The notes under the pieces were generated by a model. That model ran no database searches and was not told the DNA's origin. It saw only the letters and a program-made list of their open reading frames with translations. A program made the translations under genes and the position numbers. From Endomychus coccineus (lineage: Eukaryota; Arthropoda; Insecta; Coleoptera; Endomychidae), in NCBI GenBank assembly GCA_958510875.1, contig OY294070.1, positions 11,895,631 through 11,959,630 on the forward strand: a stretch of 64,000 bases of DNA, given 5' to 3'. Below, one piece after another: positions 1 through 10,450 of the stretch (the stretch's first letter is position 1; each line of letters opens with the position of its first letter).

Positions 1-1180
1 TAGGACAAAACGATATCTTGATAGCGTTCTCACTACTTTATTCTTTTGTTCATACCAATCTAATCGTGGATTAATAATCATACCTACAGAAGTGGTATGG
101 TTCAAACACGCCAAATCAGTAACGGTATCAGCCGAAGTGGTATTCTTTCAGTGATGCAGGTAGGTCATTTGTATAAGGTATGAAGAGAAGTGGGCCCAAT
201 ATGTAGCCTTGAGGGACACCCTATGCTTCTCTGACTTCATCTCCTCACCATTTGCCGTCTTATAAATGACATACTGTGTTCTATCTAGTATAAGTATTAC
301 TGGATTAAATTTAATACCACTCCTCTGAAACCTAGAATTTCCAGTTTATTTAATAGAATGTTATATTATGATCTACACTAACGAATGCCTTGCTTGAGTC
401 GAGGTATATTAGTGAAGTTGCCCTATCATTATTTAGTGAATTGATTACGTTGCACAAAGTTTCAAATATTGCTCCTATTGTAGATTTACCTTTCCTAAAT
501 CCATGTTGGGTTCTAGATAGTATTTGAAATCGTTCCAAAAATATGATCAGTCTATTATATATGATTGTTTGGAATATTTTACTCAGATTCGGAAGCAATG
601 CGATTGGTTTATAGTTTGAGATAGTGTCCAGAGGACCTTTTTTATGAATTGGAAGTATCTGGGCAATTTTTAGTTTGTCCGGAAATATGCCTTTCACTTA
701 AGCAATTATTAATAATAAAAGTCAATGGAAATGCGATTTCTGTTATCGGAATCCTATCATGACACCGTGCATTAGTATTTTTTTAGAGTAATTATTATAC
801 GTTCAACTTCCTCCGGCCAAGTAGGTATAAGGTAGATATTATTTTCAATTTGCAGAAGATTAGTGTTTTCTTTATTGGTTGAATCAGGACATTGATGAAT
901 GAAGTAATCGTTTATCTTATTTAATGTTACAATATCTGTATCATGATTTTGTTTCAGATTTTTGAAAATATCTTTTGGCTTAGAGTGTTTGCCCATTGCG
1001 GAATTCACAACATTCCATATAGCTTTGGGTTTATTCACCGAATTTAATATGTGATTGTTTAGTTTGTGTTTCTTTGTGGCTCGCAAAACTGATTTCAAAT
1101 GTTTACTTAGCTTGTTACATTCTGCAATTGAAAATTAATCTTTTTTATTAAACAGATACCGCTTTGTTGCTGGGAAGACA
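1..1180 (-). pseudogene. LINE (non-LTR retrotransposon) RT fragment
   Basis: Minus-strand remnant of a Jockey/CR1-type non-LTR retrotransposon polyprotein. The open stretch 350-697 reads as the RT N-terminal palm and fingers, with PIHKKG, NYKPIALLP, QHGFRKGKST and YLDSSKAF. Downstream, in a shifted frame near 180-240, comes GCPQGYILGPLLF, the usual RT motif before the YADD box. The YADD region itself (about 90-160) is too decayed to read. 772-1098 is the linker between the endonuclease and RT domains (PKAIWNVVNS, HFNDYF-like spacing). Frameshifts and stops separate the parts, so it cannot encode a working enzyme. It runs off the left edge, so its 3' end is unseen. Family assignment rests on RT motifs alone. 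Confidence 0.8.
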
Positions 1181-1387
1181 TTCACAGGGAAGCAATTCAT
1201 TTAAAAAGAAACAGTATTGTCAACCCCTTTTTTAGACGAGCTGCGACATCGGCAGATAACCGACATTTCCATAAACTTTTTTATTGATATCCGATTGCAC
1301 CGGTTGAAATTTAATGTTGGTAAACAACTAAATTAACAGATATTTGTAAAAATTTGGTAAAAATATATTCTACCTTAATATTTCATT

Positions 1388-3340
1388 AATAATGATTCTC
1401 GACCCATCATCAGGTATAAATTATGAATAAATTCTTGGGAAATAGATCACACTAATATATGCTTATTATTTTCGTCTTTACGTACGTTCCTGTCTCACCA
1501 CCATCATCAGAAGACGTATTATCTCTAAAACGGGATTTCTTAAAACTAATTGTATCAAAACAAAGCATCCTTATCGCACCAATTTCAATTAAAAATGCCG
1601 ACGTCGCCGAAACGAACAGAAACACGAATAATCGAAACTGTAAGACATTAATGTTTCGTGTATATGAATAATCAAGAATTCACTGCTTAGCAAGTTTCTT
1701 TTAATATACGAATTCATGTCAAACAAAGTCTGTATATGACTGGAATCAAAAAATATGACGTTCTAGTATCCACTTTCGAACCAGATGTTAAAGATTCATG
1801 AAGTACCTAATAGAAAAAGGTTGTCAGCTCAATTAGAAATATTGCTATTTGAGCATTCTATCTAAAATATACTTTTAACATTTTAATATAAATTATATAG
1901 AGGAAAAAAATTTAATTAGAAATAAAATTTGTAACATCTTGACAAATGAAAAGAATAAATAGAAAGCAGAAACAATAGGCATAGCCAAAAATCGTTTTAA
2001 CTGTACAAAAAAAAAAGAGTTCTTATAGACGCTAATCCCCAAATTTAAGTTTTGAACGCGAATAAATGTAATAAAACCGGCATAATGCATAGAAATGACT
2101 ATGAAAACAAAATAGGAAATCTTTTAAATGATGATGAAACAACTTACAAAAAATTAAAATCTGACCTTACATTATCAGTACAAAATGATGAATAAATTTA
2201 ATAAATAAATGGTACAAACATAAGATAATCCCTACTGAATTGAGAAATAAATTAATTTGCCACATAATGAGCAAGCACTTTATATGTATGGGTCCGAAAC
2301 TACATAAAAGTGACCTTTAAGACCCATTGTAAGTAATATCGGAGCGCCTACCTACAATTTATCAAAATTTTTATCAAAATCTATCAGCAATATAACAGGA
2401 AAAATAGAATTTTATGTAAAAGACTCATGGCAATTTAATGAATTTACAAAAAATCAATCCGTACCCGTATAGAACATCTATTAATTTCCTTGGACGTTGT
2501 TTCTTTATTTACAAATATACCAGTCGTTTTGGCATTGAGTAGCATCAAAAAACGTTGGGCAGAGATTAAAAACCACACACCTCTAGATCAATCTGAATTT
2601 ATAAATGCAGTAAAGTTTTGTTTAGAATGCACATCATATTGTCAATACGGTGAGCAATATTTTGTACAAATATTCGGCATAGCAATGATATTATCTTTTT
2701 TTCAGCTACTATTGGTAACTTACAGGTAGTTATGGAATGCCTAAAGGAATCAGTAATAAACTCATTAGATTTTCAACCCGTATTCTTCAAACGGTATGTA
2801 GATGAAGTGTGTTCCCCAATGATAAAATTCAGTGCCTGATTAATGAATTTAACAGTTTCCACTGTAAACTTCAAATTACTTATGAAATAGAAGTGAATAA
2901 AAACATAGTTTTTCTAGATATGAACATTACGCATGATGCAAATGGAAAAATAAAAACTTCGTGGTTTACTAAAGAAGTTTGGTCTCAACGTTATCTTCAC
3001 TTCAATTGCGTTGCACCAACAAGTTATAAAAAAAAGTGTTATAAACATTCTTGCAGATCGCGCTGTTAAATTTTTCCACCCAGAGGACAGTCCCAGAAAT
3101 TTAAAATTGTTCGTATAATACAATGAATGGCTACCCAAAACCATTTTTTAATCTCATCATTAAAGAAAGAATAAACAAAATCTATAATGGAACGTCATAT
3201 TATATGAATAATGTAAACGGTAACTAAGGAAACCAATTATTCTGTAAATCTTAGAACAGACATTCAATCATTAAGTCAGATTTATACTAATTCAATTAAT
3301 TTCCGTTCTCCAATGTAATAAAACAAACTTTCAATAGGAA
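1388..3340 (+). mobile_element. Penelope-like element, copy A (degenerate)
   Basis: PLE remnant. 1388-1690 is a terminal repeat (pLTR) matching those of copies B and C. 1690-1890 is an inverted copy of the element's 3' UTR (compare 17150-17340 read in reverse). The coding body then follows on the plus strand. It keeps more of the RT N-terminus than the other copies (NKTGIMHRNDYENKIGNLL near 2060-2120). It then shows motif A (LDVVSLFTNIPVVLAL, 2490-2540) and a damaged motif B. The reading frame is broken repeatedly. The GIY-YIG endonuclease is almost wholly missing: near 3224 the sequence jumps from the inter-domain linker to the last few codons. No target duplication was found, and the right end is approximate. 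Confidence 0.85.
1474..1515 (-). ncRNA. Decayed hammerhead-ribozyme motif in PLE copy A pLTR
   Basis: Same position in the terminal repeat as the intact motifs in copies C and D. The CUGAUGA box and the 5-bp stem I (GUCUU/AAGAC) are still present. The GAAAC box reads GGAAC and stem II is damaged, so self-cleavage is not expected. Confidence 0.6.
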
Positions 3341-4521
3341 ATAAACAAATAAAATAAGCTCGTAAAAGAAGTTATAAGATCTATAAATATTAAGGTAGGT
3401 ACCTATTCCTCAACGTCAAACAGTTGGATATTGTAAACGATGAAACATTTCCATAAATCTTATCTCTTGAAAATGAGAGAAGCAAAATGTTATCGACAAA
3501 TATTTTGAACAGAATTTTGATATTTCTTAAATAATTCAATTACTTATACATATATTCTGATGTTATTTGATGTGGGCGCATATGTATATATATCAATAAG
3601 GATTAAATTATATTTGGGTACGATATATCGACATTTTTGTCAATAGTAAACTGTTTTATACTAAATCTACCCAGCTTCCTTCAAAATTGAATTGTATATC
3701 TTCTTATTGGTATAATTCAAATAGGTATAACGACATGAATTAATCGTTTTATTTCACTGTTGATACAATAAAATAAAATACTTTTACTTTGTTTTTTATC
3801 ACATATATTGTCTATCTAAATTTGGAAAAGTGTGCCCTGTTTCTAAAATATGGTTCGAGAAAGATGAATCTGTTTTATTAAGTCTAAAAGATCGAAAATG
3901 TTCCTTATATATCTAATTTATATATTACTATTAGATTATACTCCAAGTTTATTAAACTTATTTGTTTTATCTTTAGCATTGAACACGAAATAGCACGATT
4001 TATTTTGAGGTTTGAAGCTAACTTATAGATTGTGTTTCGATGAAATGTCTGCAATTCGAATTTTGATGAAAAATCAGATTTTCTTGTAAAAGGATAGATA
4101 CTTTTGTAAGTATTAATTTGGATATAGTTTGAGGTAGAAAACCATTGTTAATGGCTATAACCTTGATTATATTAAATTCTTCATTCAGGGTTTCAGGAGA
4201 AAGAGGTTCTATGTATCATTTGAGTTGAGTTTTACATCGGTTGATCTAGTCGTAATATAGAAATTAGATATAAGGAACATTTTCGGTCTTTTAGACTTAA
4301 TAAAACAGATTCATCTTTCTCTAACCATATCTCAGAAACATGGCCCACTTTTTCAAATTTAGTTAAAATTTTACATAACCAGAGTAGATGTTTTAAATTA
4401 AACACACTAGAATCAATATAAATTTACAAAGGTATTAAAAATAATGACAATAAAATTCAGATGTGTAGTACTACAGCATTCTGTTTGATGTCTTTGATAA
4501 CCGTTTTTCAAAAGTAGCTTC
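3341..4521. repeat. Spacer with an inverted-repeat (MITE-like) element
   Basis: No gene is visible. The stretch holds an inverted repeat: about 3822-3925 (starting AATTTGGAAAAGTGTG) is matched in reverse at about 4262-4366. The arms are about 100 bp and the loop about 340 bp. The arms share CTGTTTTATTAAGTCTAAAA and its complement with few differences, which fits a small nonautonomous element. No flanking duplication was recognised. 3341-3820 shows only AT-rich sequence. A string at 3755-3815 (ACTTTGTTTTTTATCACATA) recurs inverted at 18205-18240. Confidence 0.6.
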
Positions 4522-4608
4522 ATAATATAATAAGATTCTTGACCCAGTATGAATTATATAAAAATTTTTCGGGAATTAGGTCACATTAACACTCTGTTAT
4601 AAATGTTC

Positions 4609-4650
4609 GTTTTAACGTACGTTTCGGTCTCACGACCATCATCAGAAGAC
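4609..4650 (-). ncRNA. Hammerhead ribozyme motif, PLE copy B pLTR
   Basis: Minus strand, in order: stem I strand GUCUU, core CUGAUGA, one unpaired U, stem II GGUC-GUGA-GACC with a GNRA loop, GAA, stem III ACG-UA-CGU, cleavage-site base U, then AAAAC. Stem I has one mismatch (consensus AAGAC). Core bases are intact. Hammerheads in PLE terminal repeats are established for this family. Confidence 0.75.
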
Positions 4651-5035
4651 TTATTTTGTTAAAAAGGGGGTTAACTAAAACTAAATAGCACAAGCGTCCA
4701 TATCGCACAATCTTCAATCAAAAACCTCACGCCGTCGAAACGAACAGAACCACGAATAATCGAAAATTGTATCGTTAATATTAAAGTATAGATTTTTTGT
4801 AACAAGAAACCACTGTTAAGTAATATTCTCATAATATACAAACGCATATTGCTATGGTCTCAAAGCAACTGAAGTTCGAAGCTATTTGTTTGTAATAACT
4901 CGACCCAGATGTAGATTTATGACGTAGGTACTTGAAAAGGTTTTAGACCTGCATTGGAATTTAGTTTACTTTAAGCGTTCTTCCTAAAATATACTTTTAA
5001 CATTATAAAGACGTATGTAGGAATTTGCAAGAGTT

Positions 5036-5599
5036 TTAATTAATCAAGTTAGTATAAATCTGACTCAATCCCTGAATATCATTTCTATGATTTACAGAAT
5101 TTGAATCCCTTTTTATGTGAATCATCTCCAGGATAGATCTTTTATAATAATTGGTTTCTTTAGTTAAAATATTACCATTTTTGTAATCAAATTGATGGTT
5201 ATAATCAAAACAGTGCTTAGCAAGGGCGGTGGAATTTTCTAAGTTATTATTTCTTGTGCTATACTTATGGCCGTACATTCTTTTTTGTAAATATTGTTTA
5301 GAGATTCCAGTATAAGTTCCATCACAATCTAAACAATTCAATTTATATACTGTGTGGGTTTGTTTATCTTTAGGTATTACAGGTTTTAGATTTGAGGAAT
5401 ATTCCCCAACACAGTTAGTAGGTTTATGTGCAACATTTATATCGTACTTTTTCAAACATTTCTTAATTTTTTCTGAGGTCTCCGGAATGTATGGTAAAGT
5501 TATATAATTGTCTGTATTACCTGTTATGTTATTTTTATAAGAAGAACCATTATAGATTTTGTTTATTCTCTCTTTAATGATTAGTTTTTGGGTAGCCAT
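5036..5599 (-). pseudogene. PLE GIY-YIG endonuclease region, copy B
   Basis: Uninterrupted 187-codon stretch for the connector and C-terminal endonuclease of the Penelope-type protein. The endonuclease nicks target DNA for target-primed reverse transcription. Visible marks: a Cys pair in YKLNCLDCDG, the GIY-YIG-like core GTYTGISKQYLQKRMYGHK (the first half is TYTGIS where GIY is usual), then AKHCFDYNHQFD and ETNYYKRSILEMIHIKRD, which match the family's C-terminal half. It continues in sequence with the RT at 5684-6305, but in a different frame and with an untranslatable gap (5600-5683). It is therefore a broken copy. Confidence 0.85.
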
Positions 5600-5683
5600 T
5601 CATTTCCAATGCATTACGAACAATTTTTAAATTTTTGGGACGGTCCTCTGCGTGGGATTTTACCGCGCGGTCTGTGAGGCTGT

Positions 5684-6305
5684 TTATGACACTTTTTTAT
5701 AACAAGCTGGTGCAACGGAATTGAAATGAAGATAACGTTGAGACCAGACTTCTTTAGTAAACCAAGAAGTTTTTATTTTTCCATCTGCATCATGCCTAAT
5801 GGTCATATCTAGAAAATTAATGTTATTGTTTATTTCTATTTCACAAGTGAATTGAAGTTTACAATGGAAATTGTTAAATTTATTAATCACATATTGAATT
5901 TTATCGTTGGGAACACACATAAGGCAATCATCTACATACCGTTTAAAGAATACAGGCTGCAAAATCTAATGAATTTATAACAGATTCCTCTAGGCATTCC
6001 ATAACGAGGTTAGCAATGGTAGCTGAAATAGGAGATCCCATTGCTGTGCCGAAAATTTGTCCAAAATATTGCTCACCGTACTGAAAATAAGTGCATTCTA
6101 AACAAAACTTTACCGCATTTATAAAATCCGATTGATCAAGAGGTGTGTGGTTTTTAATCTCTGGCCAACGTTTTTTGATGCAATTTAATGCCAAAACGAC
6201 AGGTATATTTGTAAATAAAGAAACAACATCCAAGGAAATTAGTTGATGGTTTACTGGTAAGGATTGATTTTTTATAAATTCATTAAAATGCCATGAGTCT
6301 TTCAC
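5684..6305 (-). pseudogene. PLE reverse transcriptase palm, copy B
   Basis: Two overlapping frames (5943-6305, then 5684-5962) together cover RT motifs A to D. Motif A is LDVVSLFTNIPVVLAL, motif B is GTAMGSPISATIANLVMECLE, and motif C is FFKRYVDDCLMC with the catalytic YVDD pair. The frame changes close to position 5950, between LVMECLEES and the YVDD segment, so one small frameshift disables it. The N-terminal half of the RT is absent: the body begins at KDSWHFNEF, where it meets the inverted pLTR fragment. Closest relatives in the window are copies A and C. Confidence 0.88.
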
Positions 6306-6514
6306 ATAAAATTCATCGTCGTGAGACCGAAACGTACGTAAAAACGAACATTTATAACAGAGTGTTAATGTGACCTAATTCCCGAGAATTTTTTATATAA
6401 CAGTAGCTTCTATATATATCAGGAACAAGTCAGTAAACATGATGATTATAATGCAAGAACAAAATAGCCCGATTTTGAGAGAAACTTGATTATTAATATC
6501 TCCAGAACAATGTA

Positions 6515-6847
6515 CAGTGTGTCCCAATTCGGTTGTCGAAATAGGGTATCTCCGCCAATATTCTATAGATAGAAAAAACCCACTACGCATCTGCGTCCGC
6601 TTTTTTTGAGACAAATTCAATGGCGTTTACAAATTTTCTTTTCTGTGAGTTGTTTTGACACCACAGCCATCTTCTCTATTGTTGCCTTTATTTCGCTTAA
6701 TGTGGCGTCAAAACTACTCACAGAAGAGAAAATTTGTAAACGCCATTGACCTTTTCTCAAAAAAACCGGACGAGGATGCGTGGCTGGTTTTTTTATCTTT
6801 GATATTGACGGAGATACATCATTCAGTCAACCAATTTGGGACACCCA
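6515..6847. mobile_element. TA-flanked foldback MITE, 333 bp
   Basis: Almost the whole element is two arms in inverted orientation: about 6515-6663 and 6697-6847, separated by about 33 bp. The ends read CAGTGTGTCCCAA and TTGGGACACCC. TA dinucleotides sit directly outside both ends (6513-6514 and 6848-6849), as in the Tc1/mariner superfamily. Arms differ by scattered substitutions. Short open frames inside are by-products of the palindrome. Confidence 0.8.
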
Positions 6848-6849
6848 TA

Positions 6850-7928
6850 CAATATAGCATAATAAAATTCGTCAAACATTAAAAATTTATACGTCTGACA
6901 ATCGAATATATAAGCGATGAATCAGTGTGAAAAGCATCTGAACGTCTCATATTTCGCTAGTTCCAATCGATTGAGAAGGTAATAACGTTGAACGAACCGA
7001 ACATAAAGCATATATCTTCGGTAACATCTAGGAAATATTGAACGCATCCCCTCTGTAAAGCTAAGGAAGGAGAGAAAATAAAAATAGCTGTGAGGGCGTA
7101 ACTAGAAAATGGCGTACTTCCTCCTTATATCCAATATTTCCTTGTCTCATACATATTTAACAGGTACATCCCGCATCTCTCTCATCGTATAATTCCCGAA
7201 TCTAGTTGTCCTATCCTAGTCTTTCTTAAAGATGCGCCAGTCGATCTCTTTCGTATACCCTCGACTCGTCTTCGTTCCCTTTCTCGCACGCTCGGCCCTC
7301 TTTGTCGCGCAATTTCTCCAGCATCCTTTCGGACCGACGATATATCTCCCTCTGACTCGCCAAATCTAATATTTAGATCTCTTTCTCTCTTGAAGGTGCA
7401 CTAAGTTTCTTTGTCTCTAGACTGAGATTCGCCCATTTTATATTATATTGATTTAAGATGGCGGTAGAGAGCGATTCGCTTTTGTTCTTACGACTGCCTA
7501 GACGAGGACGTCTCTTTCTCGCACGGCGTTTCGCCGAGACGACGACGGGAAAGAGGACGCTTCTGTTTAAGGAATCTCGGGGGTTTTTGGAGTAGATTAT
7601 TCAACCGCGGTAAAGTTTTAGAATATATTAAAGCCGTAATCTGGAGTCACAGGAGTTGAATTTCCACGCTAAGTTAGATTAATACCTCGGAGAATTTACA
7701 ATTTACGTGCCTATGTCATTATTTATGCTCGAAAGCATCTTGAGATGTGTAATTTAAGCTGCTGCTGCTCAACTAAGATTAACATCTCAAATATAAATTA
7801 GAACTTCTGTATCTATTTCTTGAACTGTAAATTTTGTGGTATGGTCTTGTTATTTCATAAACAATCTCTAATTGGAATTGGAATATATATAAAGTTTCAG
7901 CGTTTACCAATTTTAAAGTTATTATATA
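6850..7928. other. Intergenic stretch, no gene seen
   Basis: No open frame with family motifs on either strand. 7130-7570 is richer in GC and pyrimidine runs than its surroundings (many CTCTTTCTC and GCGAG strings) and may be an old repeat, but no terminal structure was found. Confidence 0.4.
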
Positions 7929-9397
7929 CACTGTGACCAACTTAGATTGGAAACACCCCTGTAAATTTTAAGTTATTAACAGATTTTAAGCAATTTTTTT
8001 TTATTGTCAACTAATGAATGGTCTACTACTACAGGACAAACATGTTTAATCCAATTTTCACGGCATACTATAATACTTTTTCGTAGTCGAAAATGGAGAA
8101 ATTTTATTAGCGATGTTTTTTATCAACATTTAAAATTCCGACGCCACTGGATATAGAATGTCTCCAAAAAACTGTGACCAAAATTTCATAAAAATATATT
8201 TATTAATAACAAAGTTACGACACCTTAAAATTCGAAAATTCACTAAGCACTAAGTCAAAAAAAACTTAGTGCTTAGTTTTTTGGAAGGCATTCTGAATCC
8301 AGTGGCGTCATAATTTTTTAATAAAAGAAATCGCTAATAAAAATTCTCCACTTTAGAGTACGAAAAAGAATTGTAGTATGCCCTGAAAATTTGAATAAAC
8401 ATTTTAAATTTTGTCCTGTAGTAGACCTTTCCTAACTTAACAATTAAAAATCGGTTGTCTGTAAAGTCGGTTTACTGACGATAGTTGAACGTGACAACGT
8501 CATAAGAAAATACTGATGGAATGGTTTCATTTTTCAAAAGAAAATTTTAATTTTGTTTGTTTGATAGATATTTTGTATAGATATAGAGAAGGAGGTAAAT
8601 GGAAATCACAATTGAATTGATCAAGTTACATTTATTTGTACGCATAAATTCAATTATGTCAATTTAGCTTTTAAAAATCCCGCCTCAATGTGTTTGATAT
8701 AGGAGAAAATTGTTCCCTTTGACGGCTGGCTGGTCCAACCTGTCATTTCAGACACGTTGTTATGATATGTGGAAGATTTAACATTTATGTTTTAATTTTT
8801 TGAAATCATAGCTACGCTCGATAATTATTTCGATCGAATAGTAAAGCAATTGATTTTTTACTCATCGTGAAATAGTTCTGTTAACTTATTGTTATAGTTT
8901 TGTCAATTATAGCATAACCTACAATCGCTGCACTAGCGGACCGTAGCTATTTATTTTAATGATGAAAGCACGAATATTCGACAATATATCACTGAACATA
9001 TATTTAATATCGAAAGAATCATTACCTTTATCGCCGCATTTATCGTTGCTATAAACAATTGACACCACATTCACTTTTCACTGCACTTCATACTTGACGA
9101 AAACATGTAAATGTATTATTTTGTATAGCAGCTGTCCACGCGGACGCATCGCTCACTCAAGTAGGAGACGCTCTCGCTTGCACTTCAAGCCTTAAATGGA
9201 ACGCCTTTGAGCGAGGTAACGCCGCATGCTTAAATGGAACGCATCAGAGCGAGGTAACGCCGCATGAGTCATGTTTTCTCGTGCGTGCAACCGGCTCCAT
9301 CGAATTATAAGACATGGTCACGTCAAAAAAAAAGCTTAAAATCGGTTAATAACTTAAAATTTTTTAGGTGTGTTCGTAATCTAAATGGGTCACACTG
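7929..9397. mobile_element. Nonautonomous DNA element with ~75-bp TIRs and a nested foldback
   Basis: The left end, from CACTGTGACC, and the right end, to GGGTCACACTG, are diverged inverted copies for about 75 bp, sharing TTTTAAGTTATTAAC. Inside, 8027-8167 and 8286-8440 form a second inverted repeat whose loop holds a smaller hairpin (CACTAAGCACTAAG with its complement, about 8245-8280). At 9190-9267 a 38-bp unit containing GAGCGAGGTAACGCCGCATG occurs twice in tandem. No transposase motif is present. The outer flanks are TA-rich and the target duplication is unclear. Confidence 0.6.
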
Positions 9398-9400
9398 TTT

Positions 9401-9495
9401 ATAAATAATTCGGAAATAGGGCACATTTACACTTATGTCTATGACATTTTCGTCTTTACGTAAGTGTCGAACTCACAACCATCATCAGAAGGGCA
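9401..9495 (+). repeat. PLE pLTR remnant
   Basis: About 90 bp align with the pLTRs of copies A-C (same orientation as 15400-15491): GGAAATAGGGCACA, then TTTTCGTCTTTACGTAAGTG, then CATCATCAGAAG. The embedded hammerhead (9452-9492, minus strand) has lost the GAAAC box (GACAC). No coding body follows. Confidence 0.65.
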
Positions 9496-9499
9496 AACG

Positions 9500-10340
9500 G
9501 CGATCCCTTAGGTGCCTCTGCATGGCCCCGATTCAACAACATGTTGCCTAAGCGTCTGAGGTAAAAACTAATAGTCGAATCGAATTTCTCACCCTTGAGA
9601 AGGACGCCGTTATATCAAAATCGACGAGATCGAACAAATTCACTATTTTTCCATAGTTACTACCCCTTAAGAAATTTGGGAAAATGCGAACATTTCGAGA
9701 TGTTCATGTAACCGATGAAACTTGTTCTTTGGGATCTCAATTTTTGGTGATAATCATGTTGAAAGAAATTTTATATTGATATTTATCTAAGGGATGGCCG
9801 AAATTCAGGGTTTCAAAACGCTGCGACATGTTGCCTTAGCGCCTTACTTTCCCCTTAAGAATTTTGGGAAAATGCGAACATTTCAAGAGGTTCTTGTAAC
9901 TGATGGAACTTGTTTTTTGGGATCTCAGAAGGTTATGGATATCAATTTTTGCTGCAATAATCGTGTTGAAAGGGATTTTATATTGGTATTTATCTAAGGG
10001 ATGGCCGAAATTCAAGGTTTTGGAACGCTGAGACATGTTGCCTCAGCGTCTGAAGTGAAAACTAATGGTAGAATCGAATTTCTCACCCATGAGAAGGACA
10101 TTTGGGAAAATGTGAATATTTCAAGAGGTTCATGTAACTGATGGAACTTGTTTTTTGGGATCTCAGAAGGTTATGTGTACCAATTTCGAGTGCATTGATC
10201 AAGTTTAAAGTGATTCTGATAGTGAGTAAAGGGTTTGTGGATTTGAAGGGTTTTGGGATACTGCGACATGTTGCCTAAAAACAGGTAAAAACTGATAGTG
10301 GAATCGAATTTCTCTTCTATGAGAGTGTATTATGGCGGCA
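9500..10340 (+). repeat. Imperfect tandem repeat (minisatellite/satellite-like)
   Basis: About four diverged units of roughly 190-240 bp. Marker strings recur in order: GACATGTTGCCT at about 9537, 9825, 10032 and 10265; TTGGGAAAATG at about 9676, 9864 and 10102; CTTGTTTTTTGGGATCTCAG at about 9909 and 10148. Units have different internal deletions. Short frames at 9794-10036 lie wholly inside the repeat and are not genes. Confidence 0.75.
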
Positions 10341-10407
10341 TTATAACATAATGAATAGTAGACTTCTGCGGATAGCTAATCTGGAAAATTCTTGGCTTCC
10401 GGATGGA

Positions 10408-10450
10408 TGCCAACGTTTCGCCAACCATCAAAGGCGGCATCTTCAGAGCA
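10408..10450 (-). ncRNA. Hammerhead-like motif, isolated
   Basis: Minus strand: UGCU, CUGAAGA (fits CUGANGA), an unpaired U, stem II GCC...GGC with an inner stem, GAAA, CGUU, then GGCA pairing with UGCU. Stem III is very short (ACGU). Likely the pLTR remnant of another PLE family. No PLE coding sequence lies next to it. Confidence 0.45.

Larger units (their letters stand above)
4522..6401 (-). mobile_element. Penelope-like element, copy B, 9-bp target duplication
   Basis: Minus-strand PLE flanked by the direct duplication AGTAGCTTC (4513-4521 and 6402-6410). Its 3' end (low coordinates) is a full pLTR, 4522-4800, then 3' UTR and the coding body up to about 6310. At the 5' side the body stops within the RT and is joined to a truncated pLTR in opposite orientation (6317-6401). 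The two pLTRs are therefore inverted relative to each other, and the element is 5'-truncated. Encoded parts: RT palm (5684-6305, two frames) and GIY-YIG endonuclease (5036-5599). Confidence 0.9.

Noticed and set aside
6655..6882. 75-codon open frame as a gene
   Set aside because: It lies wholly in the arm of the palindromic MITE; its counterpart on the other arm is the frame at 6393-6620.
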